Source: Siphonodentalium dalli (lineage: Eukaryota; Mollusca; Scaphopoda; Gadilida; Siphonodentaliidae). Taken from it: a stretch of 64,000 bases of DNA. Positions within the stretch are counted from its first letter, which is position 1. Every line of letters begins with the position of its first letter. The DNA is taken from positions 199,666,052 to 199,730,051 of the forward strand of contig CP136067.1 of NCBI GenBank assembly GCA_032622095.1, given 5' to 3'. Below are positions 10,786 to 24,023 of this stretch, piece after piece. The translations under genes and the position numbers were made by a program. Below the pieces are notes generated by a model. It was given only the letters and a program-made list of their open reading frames with translations. It searched no databases and was not told where the DNA came from.

Positions 10786-13570
10786 GATCTAACAGCAACC
10801 ATATCTCAACCCCACTACAATCTGGGACTAATATATGTTATACATGTATTAGTCCCAGCTACGGTACAATCAGTGAACCTGATGAATAATTTTAACAGCA
10901 TCTGAAAATGAAAGAAACATCCCACACCTTGTCTACGATATAATGAAAGCCATAATTGTAAATCAATCAGCTCTGCGTGTACCGGTATACATGTATATGT
11001 ACACATATTGGACCCTCATGAATTGCTATATTCTCCATGTTAATTTAAAACGAGCGCACCACTTTAACAAACTCATTATTGAGTATTATATCAATAGCGA
11101 TGTGTTTGATAAAGTGGCAAGGTCATTTTAAATTTATACTCCTTTTAACATCAGTAGGCCTACACAATCATTCGTTGCATAACTTTCATTAAATTTTCCT
11201 AGTACTGAATATAAACAGTACTGGTACAACACTAGCAGTACTTGAACCGACCATACTGTAGGTGTCTGGCCTGTTTATTACCTTTTTAATTTGTTGATAG
11301 TTCATTCAGACAACATCCTCTAAGTTGCCTAATAATAGAGACAAACTAATAATAGTGATGGTGGGATTTTTTAGCTAAAATTAATAATAGTAACCACAGC
11401 AATTTCACTCTATGTCTCTTAGTGATCTGATCATGGGAAGTGTTCTCCAAATATAATAACAGTGTTGACACTATCATATTATTGACACTATTATTGCACA
11501 TGAGAGTACCGTTACTAGTACATGTAGATGCTAATATGAGTAAGTCATTATCAAGTCTGGCTCTTCTTGAATTCAACTATCATAGTGATATTCAACTACA
11601 TGTATTATATCTTAATTGTACTACCATACACAATGTATACTGGTACGGTATATACGTAAACTCCAGGTTTTCTCTATTTTTACTAAAACTTCATGGAATC
11701 ATCTCACTTCGTAATGCACAACCACTTAAAATGTACATACCGGTATATATAACACTATAATTTTAACAGAGCAAATGAGAAGGCATCATATTCCAATATA
11801 AAAAGAATTCTACAGCTTATTACAGGAGACCTGTTTATTTCATAATGGCAGAAGTACATGTGCATGTACCGGTATGCCATTTGAATGACATTATAAATAA
11901 CTTCTCACCAAGATGATTTCAAAATTCTAACTACTAGTACAAGTAAATCAGTTAAATAATCAAAAATGCCAGCACCGATATACATGTATATACTGTACTT
12001 AGTACATGTAGTAGGTACTGTACATGAGATATTTTCACCACTTCATAATAGTTGAATATATACGGTACATGTACCGGTACAATGGAATTCAAGTTGTGTC
12101 AGACCTGTTGTTTGGCATAAACAATGTACCAGTAAGTGACTTTGGTGATCACTGTTAGTCATTGATTTTGATAACATAAGTTCATGATTTTTACAAAATA
12201 ATTTTAATGAATCAAAACCATGTGCAGCCGCATGTGTAACATGTAACTGTCTTTGTCCATTACTCATTATCCAAGTCTGGTTTAGTCTTGATCTAATGAT
12301 CAAAGGCGGAATGTTACTAGTATGTACCGGTAACTTATGATCATGATCCGGGAGTCTGGTGAATTATAATCCATTTCACAGCATTGTCCATGTCTGCATG
12401 TTTCATGACATGTTTGGTAAACATCCTCACTCGATTCACTGACACTGGTGAGTGGTGCCATTGCCATTCTGATTCTCCAATCTCCATATCATGTTCTACC
12501 CTTCACAAGTTCACACACATGTAGCTACTGTACTTCTAATCAGTCTAATGTACTATGCAGAATGATAGAATCTGAATTCTGAACATTCAATGACCTTTTA
12601 CGGCGTCAGCGTTGACTGCATTTCAGCGTTGACTGCATTTCAGCATTGAAGGGCTGAGGAGTCCAGAATAGAACTATAATCATCATATTTTGCAATAATC
12701 ATTACATTCACATTGTTTGCATTCTTCCATTGCCTTGGGTCAATCAGTGCTATTCACTTATTCGAGTCAATGTCCATGATAATAACAGTTGAATACGGCA
12801 TAGCCTGACCTGCCACACTCAGTGACTCACACACAGTGTCTGTGACCAGTCCAGTGTTAGTTCAGTCATGAACGTAGTGCGTATCCTTCTACGCTGGAAG
12901 CAGCAATCTGCGAAAGCGGTCATGTTGACCAACTTCACAAAGTGAAAGTCCAGTGTGCGATATTCGGATTGGTCCCGTCACTTCACATGATATTTTCTGA
13001 TAATTAAGCGGTATTTCTAACATCCAAACGGGTTAAAACAGTCTATATCTAATCCGTTATGTACACGAAAGAATGAGATACACATTTTCTGCGAATAATG
13101 AACGAAACAAGCAGATATGACAGATGAAAAAACTATTTATTTTTAACACATAAAAATTCGACACCGGAAGTTCGGCTGCGCATTGCGAATGTGCAGGGGT
13201 GGCGAATACGGACTGTGAAATAACGTACTCTAACTCTGGGAACAATTTATCCCCAATTTCATGCACAAGAATGTTTAAAAATTATCATAACATATTCGAC
13301 TTGTTTTTAATTTGTTTTCATGAAAAGGGATGATAAAAGGCACAATAACCATATCTAGAACGACAAATAAATCCAAATTAGCCATTTCCCCGTAAAATTT
13401 CGGTCAGGCAAGCGAGGTACAAAAATGTATGAATCTGAGTACGAAAGTCAGAGTGTTCCTCTATCGTATTGCAATAATCGCCAACCTATTATAATATAAA
13501 AAAGCTATGCAGGGGGATAACTCGGAAAAAAAATTATTGTTGCGGAAAAAGTCTCATTGTGAGACTTTAA

Positions 13571-15150
13571 ATTTGATACGAATTTGTATACTCGCCAATT
13601 TTCACCAATTTCATATATATGCATCTCTTATCTCTAATGAGTCTTAGTGTGTGCAGCTTGAGTCCGAAATAGGGACGGGAGGGTCACCAACATTGATACA
13701 AAAATATTTTTAGTACCAATTACCATCAAATTCAGACACGTTCTTCTCAAATGATACAAGAAATAAAATCGTGCTGTCTGTCTGTCTTTTTGTCTGTCTG
13801 TGTGCGTTCTATATATAACTTCACGCGGTACAATCGAGATGGCACCAAGGCGTTCTAAGAGGGGTAACTTTTTACAAGGAAGATAATGGTGCGGGTTAAA
13901 ATTTTCTAAAATGACGCTGTTGGTGGGAGGGAAAATTATAAAAATATGGTGAAATAGTTTTGTCGCTGATTTCCACCAAACGAATACATACTCACCTTCG
14001 CAATATGGCGTTGTTCGAGTCAGCGTTGCATCAACAATTGATTTAATAAACCGAATTCCACCAAATTCATACACGTTTTTCTCTAATGATATACCATGAA
14101 TTAAATCACATTTGGTGTCGTTTGCGTCACGGATGGCGAGCGGATATGCACTATCATTGATAAGATTGCTATTCGCCGATATCCACATATAAGTTATATA
14201 CAGTCACAAGACCATCTCCATATCATTTTAAGTAGTTGGGCGTTCACGTTTCACAATCCTGACATATGGTGACCCACATAAGTCACTTGAACAATTGTAT
14301 CTTCTTAACAGTCATATTTATATGGGAATGACAATCAAGGCATTCACACAATGAGCTAGCAAAAAGATATAACTAGAAGAAGCATTAAACGTATATTTAT
14401 CATTCTATTGAAGAGATACATATATTCGTGCAAACCGAGAGACATCGAACCGTCAGAGGATTGCATATATATAATAAAAAAAATTGGTCTGTTCCATTCA
14501 ATACAGTTTCCACAAAAAGTTACAATTTGTCAAGAGATTTGGAAGGCCTGTTCAAAAATAGTGGTGACTGGTCACAGTGTGCAGTCAAATATAGTTTCTT
14601 CTGATATACAAGAAAATGCAGTTAGTAGCACAAGACTTTTCAGGATCCTACCAATACTGACATCTGACAAGGGTTTTAGTACAGACTCATCGACTGACAT
14701 AAACAACTCAAAATCTCGCTCTGTGTCTGGCACATGTAGCTGATATATGTGCGCAGCAACATTTCGTTTAAACTAAGAATATCTAGCCAATATATAGCAC
14801 CATGAACAGAGGAGCACCTGGAAATTTCTTTGAAACATCTGTATCTTCATGGAGATATGATAGCCAGGTGTCCTCGAGATCTTAGTCCAACCCACTAGAT
14901 TGATTGATACATCTCAATATGTAAAACCCAATTATCATCTTTTATCGAACTAATGTGTTTATGATGTTCATGTATCATATTATAACGTCTAATGGATACG
15001 CAGTTGTAAATAAATAAATACTTCATTATTTGGTGGAACGGATTAATCGCGATAAACAGAATGACAATTGACAACGTGAGCCACTACTTATATTCCATGA
15101 CTGTAATAATCATGTTTTGTGATGCTATTTGAATATACGATTTATGAGAA
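13571..15150. other. Intergenic stretch, two unassigned open frames
   Basis: A (TCTG)n-type microsatellite lies at about 13774-13805. On the minus strand an ATG at 14186-14188 opens a 64-codon stretch that meets a perfect donor (AAG then GTGAGT) at 13994-13996, so a first coding exon is possible, but the sequence resembles no family I know. Part of it (about 14068-14107) is repeated degenerately near 13724-13771, which argues for repeat origin. A plus-strand frame at 14408-14743 lacks an ATG start and has no recognised similarity. Confidence 0.35.
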
Positions 15151-15163
15151 AACGTATAACACT

Positions 15164-16160
15164 TTAAGCAAGAGCATTCTCTATTCCCAACAAATATCCA
15201 CAGCATACATTAACCTGTGCAACGCCGGGTAACCCTGCTAGTACACGACATTTACATAGATTACATGCATGTGTGTATCCACCCTTAGTCAGAAAACGCC
15301 CAGTACAGATAATGAACTTCTGTACAACATCGAAAATTTTAATGTTCAAATCATCAGCGAGTTCAGGCGACCCATACAGAAGTACATCAGGTGATATTCT
15401 AATTGGTGGCAAATCAGCTAACATTTCAGTTCTTGCTTGAGTATATAATGGACATTTCAAGAGAAAATGATATGCAGATTCAATTTCAAAGCCACCACAA
15501 GGACACATCGGGGACTCTTTAAGGTGATTTGTGACCAGGTCTTTGTTCAGGTTACTGCATCCCTATCTGATTCTAGTATGATAAACTTGAGCTTTACGAG
15601 AATAACTATGGTAATAAAATTTAGCAATCTTTGAACGACCAGTGTTAATGTTTCGTTTAAATTCTGTTAACGTTTCTGAAGACCTCACTGAGTCCGATAG
15701 GCTGATCCAAGCACTAGTGGCAGATGGTAGAAATGTATACATGTAGTAATTATTATTACTATCAGGCGGGTGGATGCTAGGGTGTCTAAAGTTGTAGCCA
15801 GTTGAGGAAGAATCAGGTGGAATCATATTAGATAAATAGGATGGAGCTCTGTGTTTTGTCATATTGTAAAACTGAACTAATTTATGCTTATGCCTGCGTT
15901 GTGCAAGCGGTTCCCAACCTGTTTCAAGTAACAATTTCCTATCGCTAGCACTTCTGGTTGCCCCAGTGACTATTCTTGCCATTTCATACTGGATATCCTC
16001 AATTCTATCACTCGTATACTTGGGGGATATTATCCTATACAGGTGATGCATACTCTAGGAAAGGCTGGATACAGATGTAATTATAACAAAATCTGCCGAG
16101 CATTTAGGCATAGAAAGAAACTGCCACAATAACCCAGATACTGCAGCAATGCAATGATTT
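15164..16160 (-). pseudogene. 5'-truncated LINE reverse transcriptase C-terminus
   Basis: The minus strand encodes the tail of a non-LTR retrotransposon polyprotein. In order it shows IQPFLEYASPV followed by a stop where Trp is expected (WDN motif), then after a frame change MARIVTGATRSA, GWEPLAQRR and RAPSYLSNMIPP, then an in-frame TAG at 15563-15565, then GCSNLNKDLV and the zinc-knuckle-like CPCGGFEIESAYHFLLKCP. These are standard landmarks of the region after the polymerase domain in CR1/Jockey-type LINEs. The polymerase core and endonuclease are missing, and at least one frameshift and two stops are present. It is dead. Confidence 0.88.
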
Positions 16161-16237
16161 ATTCTCATGACACATGACAGATGCGTATGGAGATTAACAT
16201 AACTTATATACAATAATTGGTAACAAGTATATATACA

Positions 16238-17070
16238 ATAAAGCACGTATTACAACAGGCCGCAAGACACTGTATGCATTAATGGGAACAGGGTTACATG
16301 GGACAAATGGGTTATCCCCGATTATATCATACCAAAAGTGGAAAACCTTTGTAACTCCACGGATGCTACATGGAATTGAACTACTAAATCTGAGGAAAAA
16401 ATACATTGAAGAATTTGATAAATATCTCGGAAGACATTGATGTGACTACAAAGTCTGCCAGACAGAGCAGCCAATGCCGCCACTTATTCGCTCATAGGCG
16501 CGCTACCAATACAAGGAGTTATTGACCTAAAAATGCTAACATTCTTTATCAACATCGCAAAAGACCATAACACTGCGGAGTATGAATTAGCATTAAGACA
16601 ATTATTGATTACAGATAATAACAGCAACAGCTGGTTCGTAGTCATAAGAAAATTGATTCATAAATATGATCTACCCGACCCACTGTTAATAATGCATACT
16701 ACCATTAATAAATCAAAAGTAGAGGAATATAAAGCATTGTGTAAAAAACAAGTCCATCAATACTGGCACATGCAAAATGAGTGAGTATAAAAACAGAACC
16801 ACACTCAGTATGATAAAGCTACAAAATGATTCCACCAATACACCACATCTAGTATGGGAAGCATCAAACACTCGCCTGTGGCATCAAGAAAGGCAGTTAT
16901 TAAAGTGTGGCTCATGACTGATACCTACCTATTACAATCAAATAGGATTAAATACAGACAGAACTTAACTAACAATATATGCCCAGTTTGCAAAATTGAA
17001 ACTGAGGACAGATTGCACTTCACTGCCAAATGCCCATCATATTCCATGCAAAAAGAAGCAAATAAACCAC
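16238..17070 (+). pseudogene. Second LINE fragment, interrupted at TTAA by the long unit
   Basis: The plus strand encodes another LINE C-terminus of a different subtype: TLYALMGTGLHGTNGLSP, KWKTFVTPRMLHGIELL, a stop and frame change near 16439, then ANAATYSLIGALPIQG, AKDHNTAEYELALRQLL, RKAVIKVWLMTDTYLLQSNR and the zinc-knuckle-like CPVCKIETEDRLHFTAKCP. The reading frame then runs into TTAA 17071-17074 and the long repeated unit. If the unit is skipped, the frame continues after TTAA 22919-22922 for about 21 codons before a TAA at about 22981. The fragment is 5'-truncated and head-to-head with the minus-strand LINE. Confidence 0.87.
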
Positions 17071-17074
17071 TTAA

Positions 17075-20000
17075 AGGGCACTTTGATTATTGCGATATAA
17101 CCAAGATGCGGGCCCCGTTGGTTCAGAGTGCCCGGATGAAGATAATTAGTCGAGTGTGCTTCTCACAGTAAGAGCTAACTGCATGGCCTCCTATAGCCTG
17201 ATATCGGAGTACGCTGTGTATGTCTCTTTGGAAAGCAGACGAAATTTCTAAACGATGTCGATGTACATCTGTTAGGAATTTCGTCGGCTTTTCTAAGACA
17301 GGCTATTTGGCCATGCGTTTGTCAAAACAGACCTGTTTCTTACGTGCATGCATAATTCGCGTTTATTGATAGTAATGATGAAAAGAGTAACGGCTTGTAT
17401 TAATCGAATAATATAAATGAAGTTAGTTTGCCGCGTATCGTAATCAGGATGGACTTTATTTTACCTATATATACGGACCGTTCATTCTTGAAAGTGCAGC
17501 CTGTACTCGTATAGTAAAACTCGGAATTATGCTTTCAAGATTCATATCAAGGCGACGTCCAGTCGCGGGATGTTGGTCAGTTTCTGTGCCGATGCCAGGG
17601 GCGTACACTAGCAATGGCGGGGTGGTTGACGGGGTGTCACGCGTGCAAATATATACATGTATACAGTGACATTAGCACTAACCTTTACTATTGAAAATAA
17701 ATTGAGTTCGTGTGTCCGGATAAAGGCGACAAAACGACTTAACCCCTCTGAAAATGTGTACATAGGGTCATATCATGCACGTAACCCGGCGATTAAGGGC
17801 GCTAATAATGTTTATGACTTTGGCTATATATAGGCGATCAAACGGAGGGGCAGATCGGCAGATTAAAAAAAAAATCGATTTTTTTTTGGAATTTGGGAAT
17901 AGATTTTTACAACTTGTTTTGCTTCATCCTATTTTATGGATGTTAGTGTTGTAGACTATTATAATATTTAAGGAAGTGGCAGTCCTGTCAACAAGTTTGG
18001 TATTTTGATAAAAATTTGATTTTGAAGCCATTTTCACCAAGCTTGGTGTTATTTCTTTAAAATGGGGAATTTGACCCTAAAAATAATATAATAATAATAA
18101 AATTCCCGGACCCCTGTGTCTTATATATATGTACTTTTAGTATTATGACCAATTTGTGCCAGGGGCCAGTGGTTGCACTATTCATGTGTGTTTCCGAATA
18201 CGTTGTTCGAATAAATAGGATTATCATTATTTGTGGCTGAGACATGAGAAGCTGCATAATTTGATAAATAAAACGCTATTTCAGAATGCATTTTAGCTTA
18301 AGCTGCTGAACATGAAAATTCAAGTTGAGATATTGCCAATTTCCCATGGGTTGGTATCCATCGCCAGTGGTTTCCGAATATAAGTACGTCCGTCGACAAT
18401 TTCCATTGGTATAGGCTACGGGTTGTAACTTTGGTCGGATCATTATGAAATTAGGCATGACTGTTGGTATTGGTAACATATAGATCGGGAACGAGTCATT
18501 TTTGTTATGGGCCAGTCGACAAAAAACTTGCATCATATATCTCAAATTTCAATATAGTATACGGGCTAGATGCCGAAAGCGACAAAATGTGCGATATTAC
18601 CGCATGTTTCGGCGGGCCGAAAGCGACAAAAAGTGCGTCGTAACGACGCACATTTTGTCGCTTTCGGCGCGTTACTAATGGCGCACTTTTTGTCGCTTTC
18701 GGCGCGCCATTAGGAAGTGGCCATAATAGTATTCCATATAATTGATATTCTAATGCAATTATTATGCTGATCGCCTCATCATTCCTTGTGTCTGGCGAAT
18801 TACAATTCATGCTAATGGCAGACATTTGTATATGGCGCTATCACAACGATCATGACATTTGGAACTTATTCCCTATATATTCCTTATTTTCAAAAATGTC
18901 GCTTTCGGCTGACTTGACGGCATGGGTGTGTGGCCCGCCCCAAATACCACATAGAAACACCCCGACCTCCACCATCACCCCCCAGTGGTACCACCCCGAG
19001 TGGTGAAAATTGGGTATGGACCATTTTCGAGAATGGTAAGGATTTCGACCGATTTGACCGAATGTGTGGGTGGCCCGCCCTAAATACCACCTAAAAACAC
19101 TCCGAGCCACCACGTATCACCCCCGGGTGGTAGGCCTACCACCCAACCCAAAACATATGATAGCTTACTATTTTGAGACTGGGACTCATATAATATATAA
19201 TAATATATTAGTCCCAGCTACATGTAGCTAGAAATGTGAACAGCAGACATCCTGAGATACAAACAATATATATTATTGATTGTTTGATTTTCCAACCAGT
19301 ATTTAGTGGGGGAATGTGTTGTTTTTAGACCAACAGCAGTATATTCTTCTACTTTTGGTCCAAAGTTTGGTCGGAATGGCTATCGGTTGAACAATTTAGG
19401 TTTAGAGGGTGTCAGGTTTGACATTTCCATTGGAAATGTTTGAGGTACCATTTGGAAAGTTCAAATGGGAGGGGGGTTGCAAAGTAGTATTTCGAGAACA
19501 TTTGACTTTGGTCTGGTTCAAGGTACATACATTTGGAAATATCAAGTTATCTACATGTACTAGTAGCCACCTCCCCGGTTATAAGGTATAAGAACACATT
19601 GGCTACATGGATGCGACTAGAGATCTCAATTGTGGGGGGGTCTCCAACGATAACTTACTATTATTATCACAGCTCTCAGTTAGTGGCCAAGACATAAATG
19701 TAAAAATAATGAAAAGCACCATCAACTATAGTATAAAATTGCACAAAACCTGTTATTTATCAACATTTTGTTCAACGAAATTTTACCGGTTTGTCAAATA
19801 TCTGACACAAAAAGCCACTTGATTTTAGAGTTATCCATCTTTGCCTGCAATTTGGTCAATGAAATTCTTCTCGATGACTCTATTTTGCCGGTTTGTCAAA
19901 TATCTGACACAAAAAGCCACTTGATTTTAGAGTTATCCATCTTTGCCCGCAATTTGGTCAATGAAATTCTTCTCGTTGACTGTCTATTGGGCCACTTAAA

Positions 20001-22918
20001 TTAAAATAATAGATTTATAACATCGATATCTGATCACTCTGAGCTGTGGTGGGTGGGTTCCTCGACTTGAATCAAATATTTTTTACCCCCGAAGTCAAGG
20101 AAATAGTAATTTGCGACCGTTAATTCGGATTGAGTACCTTTAAGATCTAACAGCAACCATATCTAAACCCCACTACAATCTGGGACTAATATATGTTATA
20201 CATGTATTAGTCCCAGCTACAATCAGTGAACCTGATGAATAATTTTAACAGCATCTGAAAATGAAAGAAACATCCCACACCTTGTCTACGATATAATGAA
20301 AGCCATAATTATAAATCAATCAGCTCTTCGTGTACCGGTATACATGTATATGTACACATATTGGACCCACATGAATTGCTATATTCTCCATATTAATTTA
20401 AAACGAGCGCACCACTTTAACAAACTCATTATTGAGTATTATATCAATAGCGATGTGTTTGTTAAAGTGGCAAGGTCATTTTAAATTTATACTCCTTTTA
20501 ACATCAATAGGCCTACACAATCATTCGTTGCATAACTTTCATTAAATTTTCCTAGTACTGAATATAAACAGTACTGGTACAATAACACTAGCAGTACTGG
20601 AACCGACCATACTGTAGGTGTCTGGCCTGTTTATTACCTTTTTAATTTGTTCTGATACATCAGGTTATTATAATAAGATGATAGTTCATTCAGACAACAT
20701 CCTCTAAGTTGCCTAATAATAGAGACAAACTAATAATAGTGATGGTGGGATTTTTTAGCTACATGTAAAATTAATAATAGTAACCACAGCAATTTCACTC
20801 TATGTCTCTTTAAAAGTGATCTGATCATGGGAAGTGTTCTCCAAATATAATAACAGTGTTGACACTATCATATTATTGACACTATTATTGCACATGAGAG
20901 TACCGTTCCTAGTACATGTAGATGCTAATATGAGTAAGTCATTATCAAGTCTGGCTCTTCTTCAATTCAACTATCATAGTGATATTCAACTACATGTATT
21001 ATATCTTAATTGTACTACCATACACAATGTATACTGGTACGGTATATACGTAAACTCCAGGTTTTCTCTATTTTTACTAAAACTTCATGGAATCATCTCA
21101 CTTCGTAATGCACAACCACTTAAAATTACATGTATATAACACTATAATTTTAACAGAGCAAATGAGAAGGCATCATATTCCAATATAAAAAGAATTCTAC
21201 AGCTTATTACAGGAGACCTGTTTATTTCATAATGGCAGAAGTACATGTGCATGTACCGGTATGCCATTTGAATGACATTATAAATAACTTCTCACCAAGA
21301 TGATTTCAAAATTCTAACTACTAGTACAAGTAAATCAGTTAAATAATCAAAAATGCCAGCACCGATATATATACTGTACTTAGTACATGTAGTAAGTAGG
21401 TACCGTACATGAGATATTTTCACCACTTCAATATAGTTGAATATATACGGTACATGTACCGGTACAATGGAATTCAAGTTGTGTCAGACCTGTTGTTTGG
21501 CATAAACAATGTACCAGTAAGTGACTTTTGTGATCACTGTTAGTCATTGATTTTGATAACATAAGTTCATGATTTTTACAAAATAATTTTAATGAATCAA
21601 AACCATGTGCAGCCGCATGTGTAACATGTAACTGTCTTTGTCCATTAGTCATTATCCAAGTCTGGTTTAGTCTTGATCTAATGATCAAAGGCGGAATGTT
21701 ACTAGTATGTACCGGTAACTTATGATCATGATCCGGGAGTCTGGTGAATTATAATCCATTTCACAGCATTGTCCATGTCTGCATGTTTCATGACATGTTT
21801 GGTAAACATCCTCACTCGATTCACTGACACTGGTGAGTGGTGCCATTGCCATTCTGATTCTCCAATCTCCATATCATGTTCTACCCTTCACAAGTTCACA
21901 CACATGTAGCTACTGTACTTCTAATCAGTCTAATGTACTATGCAGAATGATAGAATCTGAATGAACATTCAATGACCTTTTACGGCATCAGCGTTGACTG
22001 CATTTCAGCGTTGACTGCATTTCAGCATTGAAGGGCTGAGGAGTCCAGAATAGAACTATAATCATCATATTTTGCAATAATCATTACATTCACATTGTTT
22101 GCATTCTTCCATTGCCTTGGGTCAATCAGTGCTATTCACTTATTCGAGTCAATGTCCATGATAATAACAGTTGAATACGGCATAGCCTGACCTGCCACAC
22201 TCAGTGACTCACACACAGTGTCTGTGACCAGTCCAGTGTTAGTTCAGTCATGAACGTAGTGCGTATCCTTCTACGCTGGAAGCAGCAATCTGCGAAAGCG
22301 GTCATGTTGACCAACTTCACCAAGTCCAGTGTGCGATATTCGGATTGGTCCCGTCACTTCACATGATATTTTCTGATAATTAAGCGGTATTTCTAACATC
22401 CAAACGGGTTAAAACAGTCTATATCTAATCCGTTGTGTTCACGAAAGAATGAGATACACATTTTCTGCGAATAATGAACGAAACAAGCAGATATGACAGA
22501 TGAAAAAACTATTTATTTTTAACACATAAAAATTCCACACCGGAAGTGCAGGGTGGCGAATACGGACTGTGAAATAACGTACTAACTCTGGGAACAATTT
22601 ATCCCCAATTTCATGCACAAGAATGTTTAAACATTATCATAACATATTCGACTTGTTTTTAATTTGTTTTCATGAAAAGGAATGATAAAAGGCACAATAA
22701 ACATATCTAGAACGACAAATAAATCCAAATTAGCCATTTCCCCGTAAAATTTCGGTCAGGCAAGCGAGGTACAAAAATGTATGAATCTGAGTACGAAAGT
22801 CAGAGTGTTCCTCTATCGTATTGCAATAATCGCCAACCTATTATAATATAAAAAAGCTATGCAGGGGGATAACTCGGAAAACAAATTATTGTTGCGGAAA
22901 AAGTCTCATTGTGAGACT
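17075..22918 (+). mobile_element. Long TTAA-bounded unit, copy 2 (5.84 kb)
   Basis: This copy is bounded by TTAA 17071-17074 and 22919-22922 and lies inside a LINE coding fragment. It is collinear with 5005-13566 apart from two blocks present only in copy 1, small indels and scattered substitutions. The left third carries the hairpin region and GC-rich foldback. The centre carries a CTGGGACT-AT-rich-AGTCCCAG hairpin (about 19178-19217) and a damaged 'AGGTACTCAATC' MITE. The right half is AT-rich with many TACATGTA and ACCGGT palindromes. The high identity between copies implies recent movement or duplication. No protein-coding frame is credible. Confidence 0.75.
19700..20142 (-). mobile_element. 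'AGGTACTCAATC' family MITE, 5' end lost (copy 3)
   Basis: The right terminus GATTGAGTACCTTTAA is intact at the end; the left terminus is deleted relative to the sister at 10238-10785. The internal 104-bp duplication is retained. Confidence 0.7.
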
Positions 22919-23078
22919 TTAACATTTATAAAAGAAGTGTTACCAGTTTTCTGGGTTGTACAAAATTCTACCAAAAACGCTAAAGAGAATATACCACATA
23001 TACCACGGAGTTCGTTTGCTGCTGGACGCTGGGTATGATGATTGATCCATTGATTTGAGCCGCCAACATATTCCTAAC

Positions 23079-23362
23079 AATAGCAATTAACAGCTAATTA
23101 GCGACTCGGCGGCCGGCTCGGCTGATTCCAACTACAACTTTTAGTGTGCTGGAGAACGAAAAATGGCGATAAAAGTTGAAATATAAGACTTACAAATTAT
23201 CTTTTTATTTTTTTTTATTTGTAATTGGCATAACTTACCACAAACCAAAATTCATCACTATGGGAATTATATTAACGACAATAAACAAAATTGAAAATCC
23301 CAACTACACATTTTACTGGACTCGTCCTCGGGCTCGGACTACAACTATTAGTGTGTCCCTAA
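23079..23362 (-). repeat. Inverted partner of the 3880-4162 repeat
   Basis: This is a reverse-complement copy of 3880-4162 with a few differences (for example CGCCATTTTTCG in place of the corresponding CGACTGTTTTCA). The two copies are 18.9 kb apart in opposite orientation. Confidence 0.8.
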
Positions 23363-24023
23363 AATTACTTCCCTTGTCGTACCTGTGAGTCCAACAGATG
23401 AGGTAAATCGAGTTATTCCGGCTGGTTTGTCACTTGTGATGATTTGATTTCAGGGTGTCGGATGATTTCAGCACCCTTTAGCATTTATACTGGGGATGCA
23501 ATGTGAACTCTCCTTGAATTGTCGAAATGAACGCCAAAAGCTGCGGCAACATATTGAAAAGAAAGTTTTCGGGTGGCCAACAATAATAAGCGGATGTGGT
23601 ACCCACTTCTAATGTAAAGTCGGTTAAACTTAATTACTCCCATAATACTATTGCAAACTCCCATAATACTATTGCAAACAGGGTCAGGTAACGATGTTTT
23701 CAGATTATCGCAGTTTGGGAACAGAACTCATTCATTCTTTGTGAAAACAATCATCGAATGGAACCACCTGGAGGATATGGACAGCGCATGTGATGTAACA
23801 TCAATAACAACATTAACAGCTTAAGTCGTCCAATGGTGAACCTACAGCCAAATCAAGGCTACTACACCGAACAACATACAGATACAGATAACTCATGCAG
23901 TCTATTCAACAAAACATTAAATGCACATCAATAAACACATATGATACGGGCGATTCCCAAGGAATATTGGGTGGGGCAGAGTGAAACGAAATTATTTTCA
24001 AGGGGTATCAAGTACCGGTACTG
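23363..24023. other. Intergenic, no feature recognised
   Basis: No homology, long open frame or repeat could be identified, except a local direct repeat of CTCCCATAATACTATTGCAAA near 23637-23680. Confidence 0.5.

Larger units (their letters stand above)
5005..13566 (+). mobile_element. Long TTAA-bounded unit, copy 1 (8.56 kb)
   Basis: The unit starts immediately after TTAA 5001-5004 and ends immediately before TTAA 13567-13570. The same sequence, with high identity, occupies 17075-22918, again bounded by TTAA on both sides. Flanking sequences of the two copies are unrelated, which is what independent insertions at TTAA would give. The ends carry short hairpins: GGGCACTTT paired with AGAGTGCCC near 5007-5064, and AAAGTCTCA-TTG-TGAGACTTT at 13548-13568. 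The extreme ends are only weakly inverted (AGGGGCACTTTG against AGTCTCACAATG). There is no transposase frame, so it is non-autonomous, or else a segmental duplication. Compared with copy 2 it has an extra internal duplication (5717-7705) and an extra 1.28-kb insertion (8142-9418). Confidence 0.75.

Noticed and set aside
13996-14188. Unknown first coding exon on the minus strand with perfect donor
   Set aside because: The frame and donor are attractive, but the protein resembles nothing I know and part of it repeats nearby at 13724-13771, so repeat origin is more likely.
15164-17070. Intact, active LINE
   Set aside because: Both fragments lack the polymerase core and contain stops and frame changes.
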